Shown: positions 45,280-54,968 of the stretch, one piece after another
How the letters are laid out: each line of letters begins with the position of its first letter
How positions within the stretch are numbered: position 1 is the stretch's first letter
NCBI GenBank assembly: GCA_024682395.1
Contig: JAIKZH010000083.1
Location: forward strand, 62,001 to 126,000
Source: Bacteroidaceae bacterium
GTDB lineage: Bacteria; Bacteroidota; Bacteroidia; Bacteroidales; Bacteroidaceae
Length of the DNA: 64,000 bases
Direction: 5' to 3'
The notes under the pieces: generated by a model
The model's input: only the letters and a program-made list of their open reading frames with translations
Database searches by the model: none
What the model was told of the DNA's origin: nothing
Translations under genes and position numbers: made by a program

Positions 45280-46170
45280 ATGATAATAATTGATGCTCAT
45301 AGTCATTTGTGGTTACGTCAAGATACGGTAGTTGATAATATGCCAATTCGGACGACCAAAAACGGCAGAAGCCTTTTTATGGGGTCGGAAGTGCAAATGT
45401 TGCCTCCGTTTATGATTGATGGAAAGAATTCCGCAGAAGTTTTCTTGAGTAATATGGATTATGCTCAAGTAAGTGCTGCGGTTGTAGTCCAAGAAATTAT
45501 AGATGGCTGTCAAGATGATTATTTGAGCGAGGTTCAAAAGAAATACAGTAATAGATTCATGTGCTGTGGATTAGCGGTCGATCCGGAATCTATATTAAGA
45601 CAAGTGGAATCATCGTCATTTCGGGCTGTAGCAATACCTGGGCACAGATTGAACGTCCCATTGAATTCTGACAAGATGATGAATGCATTTAAAGCCATGG
45701 AGAATAAAGGCATGATTTTGTCTATGTGTCTTGCTGATGATGCAACGCAGATCGCTCAAATGGACGAAGTGATAAAAGAGTGTCCAAATCTGAAGGTTGC
45801 GATAGGGCATTTCGGAATGGTTACCACTTCATCGTGGAAACAACAAATCATGTTGGCTTGTCATAAAAATGTGATGGTTGAGTCGGGTGGTATAACATGG
45901 CTTTATAATAGTGAGTTTTATCCATATCCGTCGGCAATAAGATCAATAAAAGAAGCTGCCGATATGGTTGGTATTGATAAACTGATGTGGGGAAGCGATT
46001 ATCCTCGTACTATTACAGCTATAACATATAAGATGTCATATGATTTTGTTGTCAAATCAAAAGAACTGACCGATAAAGAGAAACAGATGTTTCTTGGAGA
46101 GAATGCAATTTCGTTTTATGGCTTTACTGATTTAGTTGATTTGCCATATATTAAGAATATGTCAGAGTGA
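45280..46170 (+). CDS. COG3618-type amidohydrolase, probable L-galactonolactonase
   Basis: A 296-residue amidohydrolase-superfamily TIM barrel. It begins with the metal motif DAHSHLW (HxH), has the middle His in GHFGM, and the C-terminal Asp in WGSDYP. This is the COG3618 pattern, whose characterised members are sugar lactonases (L-fucono- and L-galactono-lactonases). Position between an aldose dehydrogenase and an aldonate-type dehydrogenase supports a lactonase that opens L-galactono-1,5-lactone. It lacks a signal peptide, so it is cytoplasmic. It is 12 nt after the reductase and 66 nt before the dehydrogenase gene. Confidence 0.8.
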   Translation: MIIIDAHSHLWLRQDTVVDNMPIRTTKNGRSLFMGSEVQMLPPFMIDGKNSAEVFLSNMDYAQVSAAVVVQEIIDGCQDDYLSEVQKKYSNRFMCCGLAVDPESILRQVESSSFRAVAIPGHRLNVPLNSDKMMNAFKAMENKGMILSMCLADDATQIAQMDEVIKECPNLKVAIGHFGMVTTSSWKQQIMLACHKNVMVESGGITWLYNSEFYPYPSAIRSIKEAADMVGIDKLMWGSDYPRTITAITYKMSYDFVVKSKELTDKEKQMFLGENAISFYGFTDLVDLPYIKNMSE

Positions 46171-46236
46171 TTTAATGGCTTGATTAATGACAAAGCATAG
46201 TCGGTAGGTCTGTTATTCGATAAAAAATAATTAGAT

Positions 46237-47250
46237 ATGAAAGCAATTCAAATAAAGGAAGCAGGTAAATTAGAGGTTGTAGATGTCGAAATGCCTGAGG
46301 TCTCAGCAGACGAAGTGTTGTTGAAGATAAATTATGTGGGTTTTTGCGGAAGCGATCTTAATACTTTCCGTGGCTTGAATCCAATGGTTCAATTGCCAAT
46401 AATCCCTGGTCACGAAATTGGTGCAACAATTGCTTCTGTAGGAAGTAATGTCCCAGATTCTTTAAAACCAGGAATGGTTGTTACTGTAAATCCATATACC
46501 AATTGTGGAGAGTGCGCATCTTGTAAGGCAGGACAACCAAATGCTTGTGAGCATAATCAAACTCTTGGCGTTCAGCGTAATGGAGCAATGAAGGAATATT
46601 TAGCATTGCCATGGCAGAAGGTAATTCCTACAGAGGGTGTTTCTGCTCGTGATTGTGCAATGATTGAACCTATGAGTGTAGGTTTTCACGCAGTTAATCG
46701 TGGTGCAGTAACAGATAAAGATTCAGTGGTCGTATTTGGATGCGGAATGATTGGACTTGGTGCGATAGTTGCAGCATCTTTACGTGGAGCTAAGGTTATT
46801 GCAGTGGATCTTGATGATGAAAAACTTGAAATCGCTCGTAAAGTAGGTGCAACATATTCTGTAAATAGCATGAAGGAAGATTTGCATACAGCTTTAAGAA
46901 AATACACAGATGGATTTGGACCAAATGTGGCTATTGAGGCGGTTGGAAATCCACATACTTATGTGAGTGCAATTGAAGAAGTTGCGTTTGCAGGACGTGT
47001 AGTTTATATTGGCTACGCAAAAAAAGATATCTCGTTCCAAACTAAATTATTCGTTCAGAAGGAATTAACAATTCGTGGTTCACGCAATGCTATGCCAGAG
47101 GATTTTGAGGCTGTTGTTCAAAGAATAAAGTCTGGTTTTGATGTTTCGCCTTTCATCTCTAAAGTCGTAAAACCAGAGGATGCTTTCAATGCAATGACAG
47201 AATGGGATGCAAATCCAGGTAAAGTATTTAGAATATTAGTTGAAATATAA
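46237..47250 (+). CDS. Zinc-type alcohol dehydrogenase, probable L-galactonate 5-dehydrogenase
   Basis: A 337-residue medium-chain dehydrogenase. The catalytic zinc ligands are in GFCGSDL (Cys) and IPGHEIGA (His/Glu). The structural zinc site is C-G-E-C-A-S-C-K-A-G-Q-P-N-A-C. The Rossmann motif is GCGMIGLGA and the acidic VDLDDEKLE predicts NAD. Sequence type is close to sorbitol, threonine and L-galactonate/L-idonate dehydrogenases. In context it should oxidise L-galactonate to D-tagaturonate. The unit ends at a strong terminator. Confidence 0.82.
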   Translation: MKAIQIKEAGKLEVVDVEMPEVSADEVLLKINYVGFCGSDLNTFRGLNPMVQLPIIPGHEIGATIASVGSNVPDSLKPGMVVTVNPYTNCGECASCKAGQPNACEHNQTLGVQRNGAMKEYLALPWQKVIPTEGVSARDCAMIEPMSVGFHAVNRGAVTDKDSVVVFGCGMIGLGAIVAASLRGAKVIAVDLDDEKLEIARKVGATYSVNSMKEDLHTALRKYTDGFGPNVAIEAVGNPHTYVSAIEEVAFAGRVVYIGYAKKDISFQTKLFVQKELTIRGSRNAMPEDFEAVVQRIKSGFDVSPFISKVVKPEDAFNAMTEWDANPGKVFRILVEI

Positions 47251-47302
47251 TGTTTTAAAAACAAACAACAATTTATATATAATTTATCAGTTTTTTATTT
47301 GG

Positions 47303-47337
47303 GTCATCGTCTTTTGTGAAACAGACGATGACTTTTT
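47303..47337 (+). terminator. Terminator of the L-galactose-type cluster
   Basis: GTCATCGTCT (47303-47312) and AGACGATGAC (47323-47332) are perfectly complementary and followed by TTTTT. Confidence 0.92.
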
Positions 47338-47399
47338 GCTGTTATATAATTGATAATGAAAAAAAATATCAACTTTTAATTTTTTTTTGCAAACTCAAC

Positions 47400-47430
47400 T
47401 TTGCAAATTCAATATATTGTTGTAACTTTG
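47400..47430 (+). promoter_or_regulatory. Promoter of the AAA/DUF4143-type ATPase gene
   Basis: TTTG (47400-47403), 19-nt spacer, TAACTTTG (47423-47430). The predicted leader is about 124 nt and holds a CACT/AGTG mini-hairpin followed by TTTTTT near 47453-47470 and an AAACTC/GAGTTT repeat further on. Confidence 0.72.
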
Positions 47431-47557
47431 TAGCGCAATTTACATAAAACCGCACTAAAAAGTGTTTTTTAACATTTGGCGTAGTTTTGTATAATATGCA
47501 AAAATCAAACTCGTTGTATAATGAGTTTACACATTATTATATAAATTAAGGGATTTT

Positions 47558-48739
47558 ATGGAATCATTTTTCCGCACACACAAGTATCTTGTAGAACATC
47601 TAGGACCTACAGTTCGTCGTGATCTAATGGATGAAGTCGATTGGAAACAGCGAATGATAGGTATTAAAGGTGCGCGAGGAGTGGGGAAGACAACTTTCCT
47701 CTTACAGTATGCGCAAGAAAACTATTCGCCCGATGATCATCAGTGTTTGTATATAAACACTAATAACTTTTACATCCAAAATATAGGAATCACCGCATTT
47801 GCTGATGACTTCTATCATAATGGAGGTAAGGTTCTTCTGATAGATCAAGTATTCAAGCAACCCGACTGGAGTAGTCAATTGCGTGAATGTTATGATCGTT
47901 TCCCTGGACTAAAGATTATTTTTACAGGTTCTTCTGTTATGCGTTTGAAGGAAGAAAATCCTGAACTAAACAAGATTGTTCATTCTTACAATCTCAGAGG
48001 TTTTTCTTTCCGTGAATTCCTAAACCTAAAGACTGGTTTTCACTTCCCTGCATATTCATTGCAAGAAATTCTTGAGAATCATACAACGATTGCACAAGAA
48101 GTAATTTCAGAAGTGAATCCGCGTAATTATTTCAGTGATTATTTGCATCATGGTTTTTATCCGTTTTTCTTGGAACAACAGAATTACTCTGAAAATCTGT
48201 TGAAAACTATGAATATGATGATTGAGGTGGATATACTTCAACTCAAGCAAATCGAGTTAAAATATCTTCCAAAACTGAAACTCTTGTTCTACTTGCTTAC
48301 AAGCAGTGGCAGCAGTGTACCTAACGTTAGTCAATTGGCTCAAGAATTAGGTATGTCAAGAGCAACAGTTATGAATTATATAAAATATCTTATGGATGCT
48401 CGTCTTGTGAATATGATTTATTCTAAAGGAGATGAGTTTCCTAAGAAACCGGCTCGCGTCCTTTTACACAACTCAAATCTGATGTATAGTTTCTATCCAC
48501 GTCGATTTGATGAACATGATGTGTTGGAAACATTCTTCTGTAACACAATGTGGAAAGATCATCATGTGAATAAGGCGGGAAATATATGCTCCTTCATCAT
48601 TGATGGAGATATGGAATTCCGAATTGCCGAACATGGTACTCGTTTAAAGAGTAAATCAAAAATCACATTTGCTGTTAATCAAATGGATGTTGGTGAAGGA
48701 AACCAAATTCCGCTTTGGCTTTTTGGATTTCTGTATTGA
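47558..48739 (+). CDS. AAA_14/DUF4143-type ATPase with altered Walker B
   Basis: A 393-residue P-loop ATPase. Walker A is GARGVGKTT (38-46). The Walker B strand is VLLIDQVF, with Asp96 but Gln97 where most AAA_14 proteins have DE. Sensor-like TGSSVMRL follows, then NLRGFSFREFL. A winged-helix segment (SQLAQELGMSRATVMNYIKYL, ~270-295) and a DUF4143-type C-terminal domain complete it. Proteins of this type are common in Bacteroidetes and poorly understood. The Gln suggests weakened or different ATP hydrolysis, or a subfamily feature. It is monocistronic with its own promoter; nifJ follows 180 nt later. Confidence 0.85.
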   Translation: MESFFRTHKYLVEHLGPTVRRDLMDEVDWKQRMIGIKGARGVGKTTFLLQYAQENYSPDDHQCLYINTNNFYIQNIGITAFADDFYHNGGKVLLIDQVFKQPDWSSQLRECYDRFPGLKIIFTGSSVMRLKEENPELNKIVHSYNLRGFSFREFLNLKTGFHFPAYSLQEILENHTTIAQEVISEVNPRNYFSDYLHHGFYPFFLEQQNYSENLLKTMNMMIEVDILQLKQIELKYLPKLKLLFYLLTSSGSSVPNVSQLAQELGMSRATVMNYIKYLMDARLVNMIYSKGDEFPKKPARVLLHNSNLMYSFYPRRFDEHDVLETFFCNTMWKDHHVNKAGNICSFIIDGDMEFRIAEHGTRLKSKSKITFAVNQMDVGEGNQIPLWLFGFLY

Positions 48740-48918
48740 TTCAGCTTTTTAGATGTTAGAACCGTGTACAGAATAAAACGCGAAAATAAGTATTTTTTGA
48801 AAAGGTAATATCTGTATATGCTGTAGGTTGAGAAATCTATAGTATTAATGTTATGCCTTCATCAATAAGTATGATATTAATTCTTACAAAATATTAATTT
48901 AATTATTATGGCTTAATT

Positions 48919-51900
48919 ATGGCAAAAGAAAAGAAATTTATTACCTGTGATGGTAATCAAGCAGCTGCACACATAGCCTACATGTTTTCAGAAGTAGCTG
49001 CTATTTATCCTATTACTCCATCATCTCCAATGGCAGAGCATGTTGATGAATGGGCTGTAGCTGGAAGAAAGAATCTTTTTGGTGATACTGTCAGCGTACA
49101 GGAAATGCAATCTGAAGGTGGTGCTGCTGGTGCAGTTCACGGAAGTCTTCAGGCTGGTGCTCTCACAACAACATTTACTGCATCACAAGGTCTTCTTTTG
49201 ATGATCCCAAATATGTACAAGATTGCAGGTGAATTACTTCCAAGTGTATTCCATGTAAGTGCTCGTACAGTTGCATCTCATTCTCTTTGTATCTTCGGTG
49301 ATCATGGAGATGTTATGGCTTGCCGCCAAACAGGTTTTGCTATGTTGGCAGAAGGATCAGTTCAGGAAGTTATGGATCTTAGTGCTGTAGCACATCTTGC
49401 AACATTGAAATGCCGTGTACCATTCATCAACTTCTTTGATGGATTCCGTACATCACACGAATATCAGAAGATTGAAGAAATGGATATGGAAGATATCCGT
49501 CCACTTGTTGATATGCAGGCTGTGTCTGATTTCCGCTCACGCGCACTCACTCCAGAACATCCACAAGCTAAGGGTATGGCTGAAAACCCTGAAACATTCT
49601 TCACTCACCGTGAATCATGTAACCCATTCTATGACGCAGTTCCTGAAGTTGTAGAAGAATACATGAAGGAAATCTCTAAGATAACAGGACGCGATTATAA
49701 ATTGTTCTCTTATTATGGAGCTGAAGATGCAGAACAAGTTATTATCTTGATGGGTTCAGCAACAGAAGCTGCTCGTGAAGCTATTGACTATGCTAATGCA
49801 AATGGTAAGAAATATGGTATGGTAAGTGTTCACCTTTACCGTCCATTCTCTAAGAAACACCTCTTCCAAGCTGTACCTAAGACTTGTAAGAGAATTGCTG
49901 TTCTTGACCGTACTAAGGAACCAGGAGCTGGTGCTCAACCACTTCATCTTGATGTTAAGGAAGCATTCTACGGCGTAGAAAATGCACCAGATATCGTAGG
50001 TGGTATTTATGGTCTTGGAAGTAACGACGTTACTCCAACAATCATCCTTTCTGTATTCGATAACCTTGAACTCCCACAACCAAAGAATGACTTCACACTC
50101 GGTATTGTTGATGATGTTACATTCCGCTCTCTTCCACTTGAAGAAGAAAAAGCTCTTGGTGGTGAAGGTATCTTCGAAGCTAAATTCTTCGGTCTTGGTG
50201 CAGACGGTACAGTAGGTGCAAATAAGAACTCAGTGAAGATCATCGGTGACAATACTAACAAATATTGTCAGGCTTACTTCTCTTATGACTCTAAGAAGTC
50301 AGGAGGTTTCACTTGTTCACACCTTCGTTTCGGTGACACTCCAATCCGTTCAACATATCAGATTAAGACTCCTAACTTCGTTGCATGTCACGTACAAGCT
50401 TATCTTCGTATGTATGATGTAACTCGTGGTCTTCGTGAAAACGGAACATTCCTTCTCAATACAATCTGGAATGCAGACGAATTGGCAAAGAACCTTCCAA
50501 ACAACGTAAAGAGATACTTCGCACAGAAGAATATCACAGTTTATTATATCAACGCAACTAAGATCGCTCAAGAAATTGGTCTTGGCAACCGTACAAATAC
50601 AATCCTTCAGAGTGCATTCTTCCGTATTACTGAAGTTATTCCAGTTGACTTGGCTATCGAACAGATGAAGAAGTTCATCGTTAAGTCTTATGGTAAGAAG
50701 GGTGAAGACGTTGTCAACATGAACTATGCAGCTGTAGATCGTGGTAACGAATACAACGTTCTTACAATCGATCCAGCTTGGGCTAATCTTGAAGATGAAC
50801 CAAAAGCAGAAAATAACGATCCTGAATTCATCAACAAACTTGTTCGTCCAATCAATGCACAAGACGGTGAATTACTTCACGTATCTGACTTCAAAGGTTA
50901 TGAAGATGGTACTTGGGAACAAGGTACTGCTGCTTACGAAAAGCGTGGTGTAAGTGCTCTCGTTCCAAAATGGGATCCAGAATTCTGTTCACAATGTAAC
51001 AAGTGTGCATTCGTTTGTCCTCACGCTTGTATCCGTCCATTCGTAATGGATGAAAACGAAGCTGCTGGTTTGGATGCAACTAAACTTGATGTACTTGCTC
51101 CTGCTGCACTCAAAGGCATGAAGTTCCGTATGCAAGTTGGTGTTATGGACTGTCTTGGTTGTGGTAACTGTGTTGACGTATGTCTTGGTAAGAAGGGTAC
51201 TAAAGCTCTTTCTATGGTTCCACTTGAAGGAGAACTTCCTGAAGCTAAGAACTGGGATTACTGTGTTGAAAACGTTAAATCTAAGCAAGATCTTATCGAC
51301 ATTAAGTCAAATCCACGTCTTAGCCAGTTTGCAACTCCATTGTTCGAGTTCTCAGGTGCTTGCTCTGGATGTGGTGAAACTCCATATGTTAAGCTTATCT
51401 CTCAACTCTTCGGAGATCGTCAGATGGTAGCAAACGCAACAGGTTGTTCATCAATCTATTCTGGTTCAATCCCATCAACTCCATATACTACAAACGAAAA
51501 GGGACAAGGACCTGCATGGGCAAACTCATTGTTCGAAGACTTCTGCGAATTCGGTCTTGGTATGGTTCTTGCTAACAAGAAGATGCGTGCTCGTATCGTT
51601 ACTCTTCTCAACGAAATGATTGCATCTGACAAGACTTCTGCTGAATACAAGGCTGCAGCACAAGAATGGATTGACAACAAAGACAATGCAGACGCAAGTA
51701 AAGCAGCTGCTGCTAAGTTGATCCCATTCATTAACGAAAGTGCAGCTAAGGGTTGCCCAGTTTGCAAGCAACTCCAAGAACTCAGCCACTTCCTCGTTAA
51801 GCGTAGCCAGTGGATTATCGGTGGTGACGGTGCTTCATATGACATCGGTTACGGCGGTCTTGACCACGTACTTGCTTCAGGTGAAGACGTTAACATCTTT

Positions 51901-52470
51901 GTTATCGATACTGAGGTTTATTCTAATACTGGTGGTCAGTCTTCAAAAGCTACACCAATCGGTGCAATCGCTCAGTTTGCTGCTGGTGGTAAGCGTATCA
52001 CTAAGAAAGACCTCGGTCTTATGCAATCAACTTACGGATATGTATATGTTGCACAAGTTGCAATGGGTGCTGATAACAACCAGTGCTTAAAGGCTATCCG
52101 TGAAGCTGAAGCTTATCCAGGACCATCACTCATCATCGGTTATGCTCCATGTATCAACCACGGTCTTAAGGCTAAAGGTGGTATGGGTAAGAGTCAAGCA
52201 GAAGAGGCTAAGGCTGTAGAATGCGGATACTGGCACCTCTGGAGATTCGATCCACGTCTTGCAGAAGAAGGTAAGAATCCATTCCAACTCGATTCTAAGG
52301 AACCTAACTGGGATAACTTCCAAGCATTCCTTGACGGTGAAGTTCGTTACCTCTCTCTTAAGAAGGCAAAACCAGCTGAAGCACAAGAACTCTTCGATGC
52401 TGCTAAGAAAGCTGCACAACACCGTTATGCAACATATGTTCGCATGAGCAAATTAGACTATTCACTTTAA
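48919..52470 (+). CDS. nifJ: Pyruvate:ferredoxin (flavodoxin) oxidoreductase, single-chain
   Basis: An 1183-residue single-chain PFOR, the usual length. It converts pyruvate and CoA to acetyl-CoA, CO2 and reduced ferredoxin in anaerobes. The N-terminal pyrimidine-binding domain has YPITPSSPMAEH. Two [4Fe-4S] ferredoxin motifs lie at C690, C693, C696 with C700/C704 and at C745, C748, C751, C755. The proximal cluster starts at C815/C818. The TPP-binding domain holds GDGASYDIGYGG and DTEVYSNTGGQ. A nearer ATG at 48909 is followed by a stop after one codon, so 48919 is the start. Codon use is extremely biased, as expected for an abundant enzyme. A terminator follows. Confidence 0.98.
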   Translation: MAKEKKFITCDGNQAAAHIAYMFSEVAAIYPITPSSPMAEHVDEWAVAGRKNLFGDTVSVQEMQSEGGAAGAVHGSLQAGALTTTFTASQGLLLMIPNMYKIAGELLPSVFHVSARTVASHSLCIFGDHGDVMACRQTGFAMLAEGSVQEVMDLSAVAHLATLKCRVPFINFFDGFRTSHEYQKIEEMDMEDIRPLVDMQAVSDFRSRALTPEHPQAKGMAENPETFFTHRESCNPFYDAVPEVVEEYMKEISKITGRDYKLFSYYGAEDAEQVIILMGSATEAAREAIDYANANGKKYGMVSVHLYRPFSKKHLFQAVPKTCKRIAVLDRTKEPGAGAQPLHLDVKEAFYGVENAPDIVGGIYGLGSNDVTPTIILSVFDNLELPQPKNDFTLGIVDDVTFRSLPLEEEKALGGEGIFEAKFFGLGADGTVGANKNSVKIIGDNTNKYCQAYFSYDSKKSGGFTCSHLRFGDTPIRSTYQIKTPNFVACHVQAYLRMYDVTRGLRENGTFLLNTIWNADELAKNLPNNVKRYFAQKNITVYYINATKIAQEIGLGNRTNTILQSAFFRITEVIPVDLAIEQMKKFIVKSYGKKGEDVVNMNYAAVDRGNEYNVLTIDPAWANLEDEPKAENNDPEFINKLVRPINAQDGELLHVSDFKGYEDGTWEQGTAAYEKRGVSALVPKWDPEFCSQCNKCAFVCPHACIRPFVMDENEAAGLDATKLDVLAPAALKGMKFRMQVGVMDCLGCGNCVDVCLGKKGTKALSMVPLEGELPEAKNWDYCVENVKSKQDLIDIKSNPRLSQFATPLFEFSGACSGCGETPYVKLISQLFGDRQMVANATGCSSIYSGSIPSTPYTTNEKGQGPAWANSLFEDFCEFGLGMVLANKKMRARIVTLLNEMIASDKTSAEYKAAAQEWIDNKDNADASKAAAAKLIPFINESAAKGCPVCKQLQELSHFLVKRSQWIIGGDGASYDIGYGGLDHVLASGEDVNIFVIDTEVYSNTGGQSSKATPIGAIAQFAAGGKRITKKDLGLMQSTYGYVYVAQVAMGADNNQCLKAIREAEAYPGPSLIIGYAPCINHGLKAKGGMGKSQAEEAKAVECGYWHLWRFDPRLAEEGKNPFQLDSKEPNWDNFQAFLDGEVRYLSLKKAKPAEAQELFDAAKKAAQHRYATYVRMSKLDYSL

Positions 52471-52808
52471 TTATAAAGTGTAAATATATTGAAAAACAGG
52501 AACTGATTCGGTTCCTGTTTTTTTATTTGTATAGGCGTCTTTACTTCAATTTGCCCCCACTGAAATGTAATAGATAATTTTTGCGTTACTCCTTAATTTC
52601 TAACTTTTTAACTTAAAATAAATTTGAAGTTCTATAAAAATGTTAAGTTTCTTCCTTTTCTTTACGTAAAAATTGGAGAGTCTTATTATTTTTCTTTGTT
52701 TTGCACTTGATTTGTGTCTTAGCATAATCAAACAAGTCTTTATGGTTTTGAATAAATGTTCTTTACCATAAGTCTTAACCCAAGCTTAATCATCCTAATA
52801 TAATTATT
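52471..52808. other. Intergenic region nifJ / propeller lipoprotein
   Basis: Holds the nifJ terminator and a TAAATTTG box (52619-52626) that could serve the lipoprotein gene with a leader of about 180 nt. The rest is AT-rich and unremarkable. Confidence 0.45.
52492..52524 (+). terminator. nifJ terminator
   Basis: AAAAACAGGAAC (52492-52503) pairs with GTTCCTGTTTTT (52511-52522) around a 7-nt loop, with a continuing T-run. Confidence 0.92.
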
Positions 52809-53942
52809 ATGAGAAAAATTTTGTTTGTATTTATTACATTATTATGTAGTTGCAGTTCTGCTGTAACTGAAAGTGTTTCCCAGAAAGTAACCTTTTCCCC
52901 AGTAGATATTGAAGATTCAGTGGTTGAGTATAATGATCTTGTTGATTTATGCGAAATCATTCCATTAGAAAATGTTAAGAAAGGAATGTTGAGCGATGTT
53001 CAAAAAGTGTATGTGACAGATTCGTCTTTTTATATTTATGATGATGGCGGCATTCCTGCTGTTATAAAATTTGATTCACGTGGAAAATATGTATGTAATA
53101 TAGGTGCCGTTGGGCATGGTAAAAATGAATATGATTATATTGATGATTTTGCAGTGAGTGAGCAGAACGGCACTGTCGTCATATTAACCGAGGGTGAAAT
53201 AGTAAAGGTATATGACATGTCGGGGAAATATTTATATTCAAAAGTGTTGAAGGTGTTGGCTGGTTCAACGAATGTGTATTTTAAAAAGATTATAAGTGTG
53301 TCTGATGGTTATGTCTGTTTGACAGATTATTATGGATTAGAGGATGGATATCTTTTATATTTCTTCGATAAAAATTTTGAATTGATATCTCGCAGACTGA
53401 AACAAGACCCTGATAAGATTTCACGTGTCTGTTTTATACCAAATCCAATGCAAGCTAATGGTAACAATGTGTATTATTTCGATTTTTATAAACATACAAT
53501 TAATATTTTGCCGTTTGATAAATCGGATGAATGTCATACCATTCAACTTTATACCGACAGAATGGTGGAATTAGATGATATTAAAGAGAAACGTTTTCTC
53601 ACACATTTATTAGATTATGATTTTGTTGATGCTATTTTATGCTTAGAAGATAAAGCTTATTTAAATATATGTATTAATACTTATGGATATGCTCTAAAAG
53701 TTGATTATAATACAGACGTGGTTCAAGCATATATGGGGGCTTGGCTACCAGAATTAGAAACATATCAAAAAGGATATTTGTATTCTGTGGTACCTCCTGA
53801 TGAATTCTTACAATATTTCGATGAAAAACCTATTGCTCCAAGTGGCTTATTAGAAAGTATAAGATCTAAGTCTCAGCATTTTATTGACGATTTTTCAGAA
53901 ATGAGTAATTTTGTAATATTTAAAATGAAGCCAAATAAGTGA
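52809..53942 (+). CDS. 6-bladed beta-propeller lipoprotein
   Basis: A 377-residue lipoprotein with a signal ending in LLCSC (about Cys14-16). The mature protein has repeated blades, e.g. SSFYIYDDGGIPAVIKFDSRGKYVCNIGAVGHGKNEY near residues 75-110 (blade core FDSRGK then GxGKNEY), the typical pattern of Bacteroides 6-bladed propeller lipoproteins (DUF5128-like). It is a distant relative of the 28461-29471 protein by architecture. Function is unknown. It is bounded by terminators on both sides, so it is monocistronic. Confidence 0.8.
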   Translation: MRKILFVFITLLCSCSSAVTESVSQKVTFSPVDIEDSVVEYNDLVDLCEIIPLENVKKGMLSDVQKVYVTDSSFYIYDDGGIPAVIKFDSRGKYVCNIGAVGHGKNEYDYIDDFAVSEQNGTVVILTEGEIVKVYDMSGKYLYSKVLKVLAGSTNVYFKKIISVSDGYVCLTDYYGLEDGYLLYFFDKNFELISRRLKQDPDKISRVCFIPNPMQANGNNVYYFDFYKHTINILPFDKSDECHTIQLYTDRMVELDDIKEKRFLTHLLDYDFVDAILCLEDKAYLNICINTYGYALKVDYNTDVVQAYMGAWLPELETYQKGYLYSVVPPDEFLQYFDEKPIAPSGLLESIRSKSQHFIDDFSEMSNFVIFKMKPNK

Positions 53943-54078
53943 GATGAATAGGGTAAATGTTTAGATAATTGTCTTGTTGCTTTTAATTATTTTTTGAATG
54001 TTTGGATATGCTTATATTTTATAAGAATAAAAAGATGAGGACTTTATAGAACAAGTGATATCAAAAGAGTTGAATTCT

Positions 54079-54120
54079 AATAAAAATGAGGAATAGCATC
54101 GGCTAAACCTCATTTTTATT
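54079..54120. terminator. Bidirectional terminator between propeller lipoprotein and mtnN
   Basis: AATAAAAATGAGG (54079-54091) pairs with CCTCATTTTTATT (54108-54120) across 13 bp; it is symmetric with T/A-rich sides and serves both convergent genes. Confidence 0.88.
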
Positions 54121-54145
54121 ATATTAATAGTTTATTTTAAGGGAA

Positions 54146-54826
54146 TTACTTGATTGTTTCCAGATATTTCAAGAGTATATTAAATGAATTCTCAGCTAAT
54201 GTGTTCCAAAAATTCTTATACTCCTCAACATGTTGTTCTGCACCTATCGTATCGCTTATTATTCTGAATGAAATAAACGGTGTGGAGAATATCTTGCATG
54301 TATGGGCAATGGCACATGATTCCATGTCAACTGCAAGTCCTTTAGGATATTTGTTTTTTATAGATTCCAGAATATTTCGTTCTGTTATGAACTGGTCGCC
54401 AGTGCATATAGTTCCAATTTTTATGCAAGGATTTTCTTTCTGTATCTCTTTTGCTGCGTTCAATAATGCCTCGTCAACATTGAAAGGATTTACGATGTCA
54501 ATGCCTTCACCTTCTTCTCCTGTGTAGGCATCGTGATATACCAGTAAATCAGATACAACCACATCCATTACTTTTACATCTTTGTCTATGCCACCTGCAA
54601 CTCCCGAACTGATTAAGTAATCAGGTTTAAATGTCTGGATTAACACAGAGGCTCCTACGGCTGCATTGACTTTTCCTATACCGCATTTGTATAAGATTAG
54701 TTTTTTGTCGGCATAATAACCTGAGTGATATTTAAATCCGTTAACTGTTATTTCTTCGGGTTGGGTAAGGACTTTGTTAATACTTGCCAATTCCTTATCC
54801 ATGGCTACTATTATTGCGATTGTCAT
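54146..54826 (-). CDS. mtnN: 5'-methylthioadenosine/S-adenosylhomocysteine nucleosidase
   Basis: A 226-residue MTAN, normal length. It cleaves adenine from MTA, SAH and 5'-deoxyadenosine. Glu12 lies in AMDKELASI, the substrate strand contains SSGVAGG, and the ribose/catalytic region holds AVDMESCAIAH and the catalytic Asp in RIISDTIG. It has its own divergent promoter and a terminator directly downstream. Confidence 0.95.
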   Translation of the reverse strand: MTIAIIVAMDKELASINKVLTQPEEITVNGFKYHSGYYADKKLILYKCGIGKVNAAVGASVLIQTFKPDYLISSGVAGGIDKDVKVMDVVVSDLLVYHDAYTGEEGEGIDIVNPFNVDEALLNAAKEIQKENPCIKIGTICTGDQFITERNILESIKNKYPKGLAVDMESCAIAHTCKIFSTPFISFRIISDTIGAEQHVEEYKNFWNTLAENSFNILLKYLETIK

Positions 54827-54855
54827 ATAATTCGTGATAATTTAAGATTTTGATG

Positions 54856-54863
54856 CAAATTTA
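54856..54863 (-). promoter_or_regulatory. mtnN -7 element
   Basis: Reads TAAATTTG on the minus strand, about 30 nt before the ATG at 54826. Confidence 0.55.
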
Positions 54864-54929
54864 GTACTTTTTAGGGAAAATCCTAATTTACTTTAGGAAA
54901 AATCCCATATTAGTTATGATTAAAATTAT

Positions 54930-54937
54930 TATCTTTG
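54930..54937 (+). promoter_or_regulatory. -7 element of the outer-membrane barrel gene
   Basis: TATCTTTG, about 32 nt before the ATG at 54969; divergent from mtnN. Confidence 0.55.
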
Positions 54938-54968
54938 TAACGGTAAAACTATGTATTGACTAAAATTA

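Larger units (their letters stand above)
47251..47557. other. Intergenic region before the ATPase gene
   Basis: Holds the upstream terminator (47303-47337), the ATPase promoter (47400-47430) and its 124-nt leader with two small hairpins. No coding potential is seen. Confidence 0.55.

Noticed and set aside
50350..50862. 170-codon minus-strand frame inside nifJ
   Set aside because: It is a product of the strong codon bias of nifJ on the other strand; several similar antisense frames occur in this gene.
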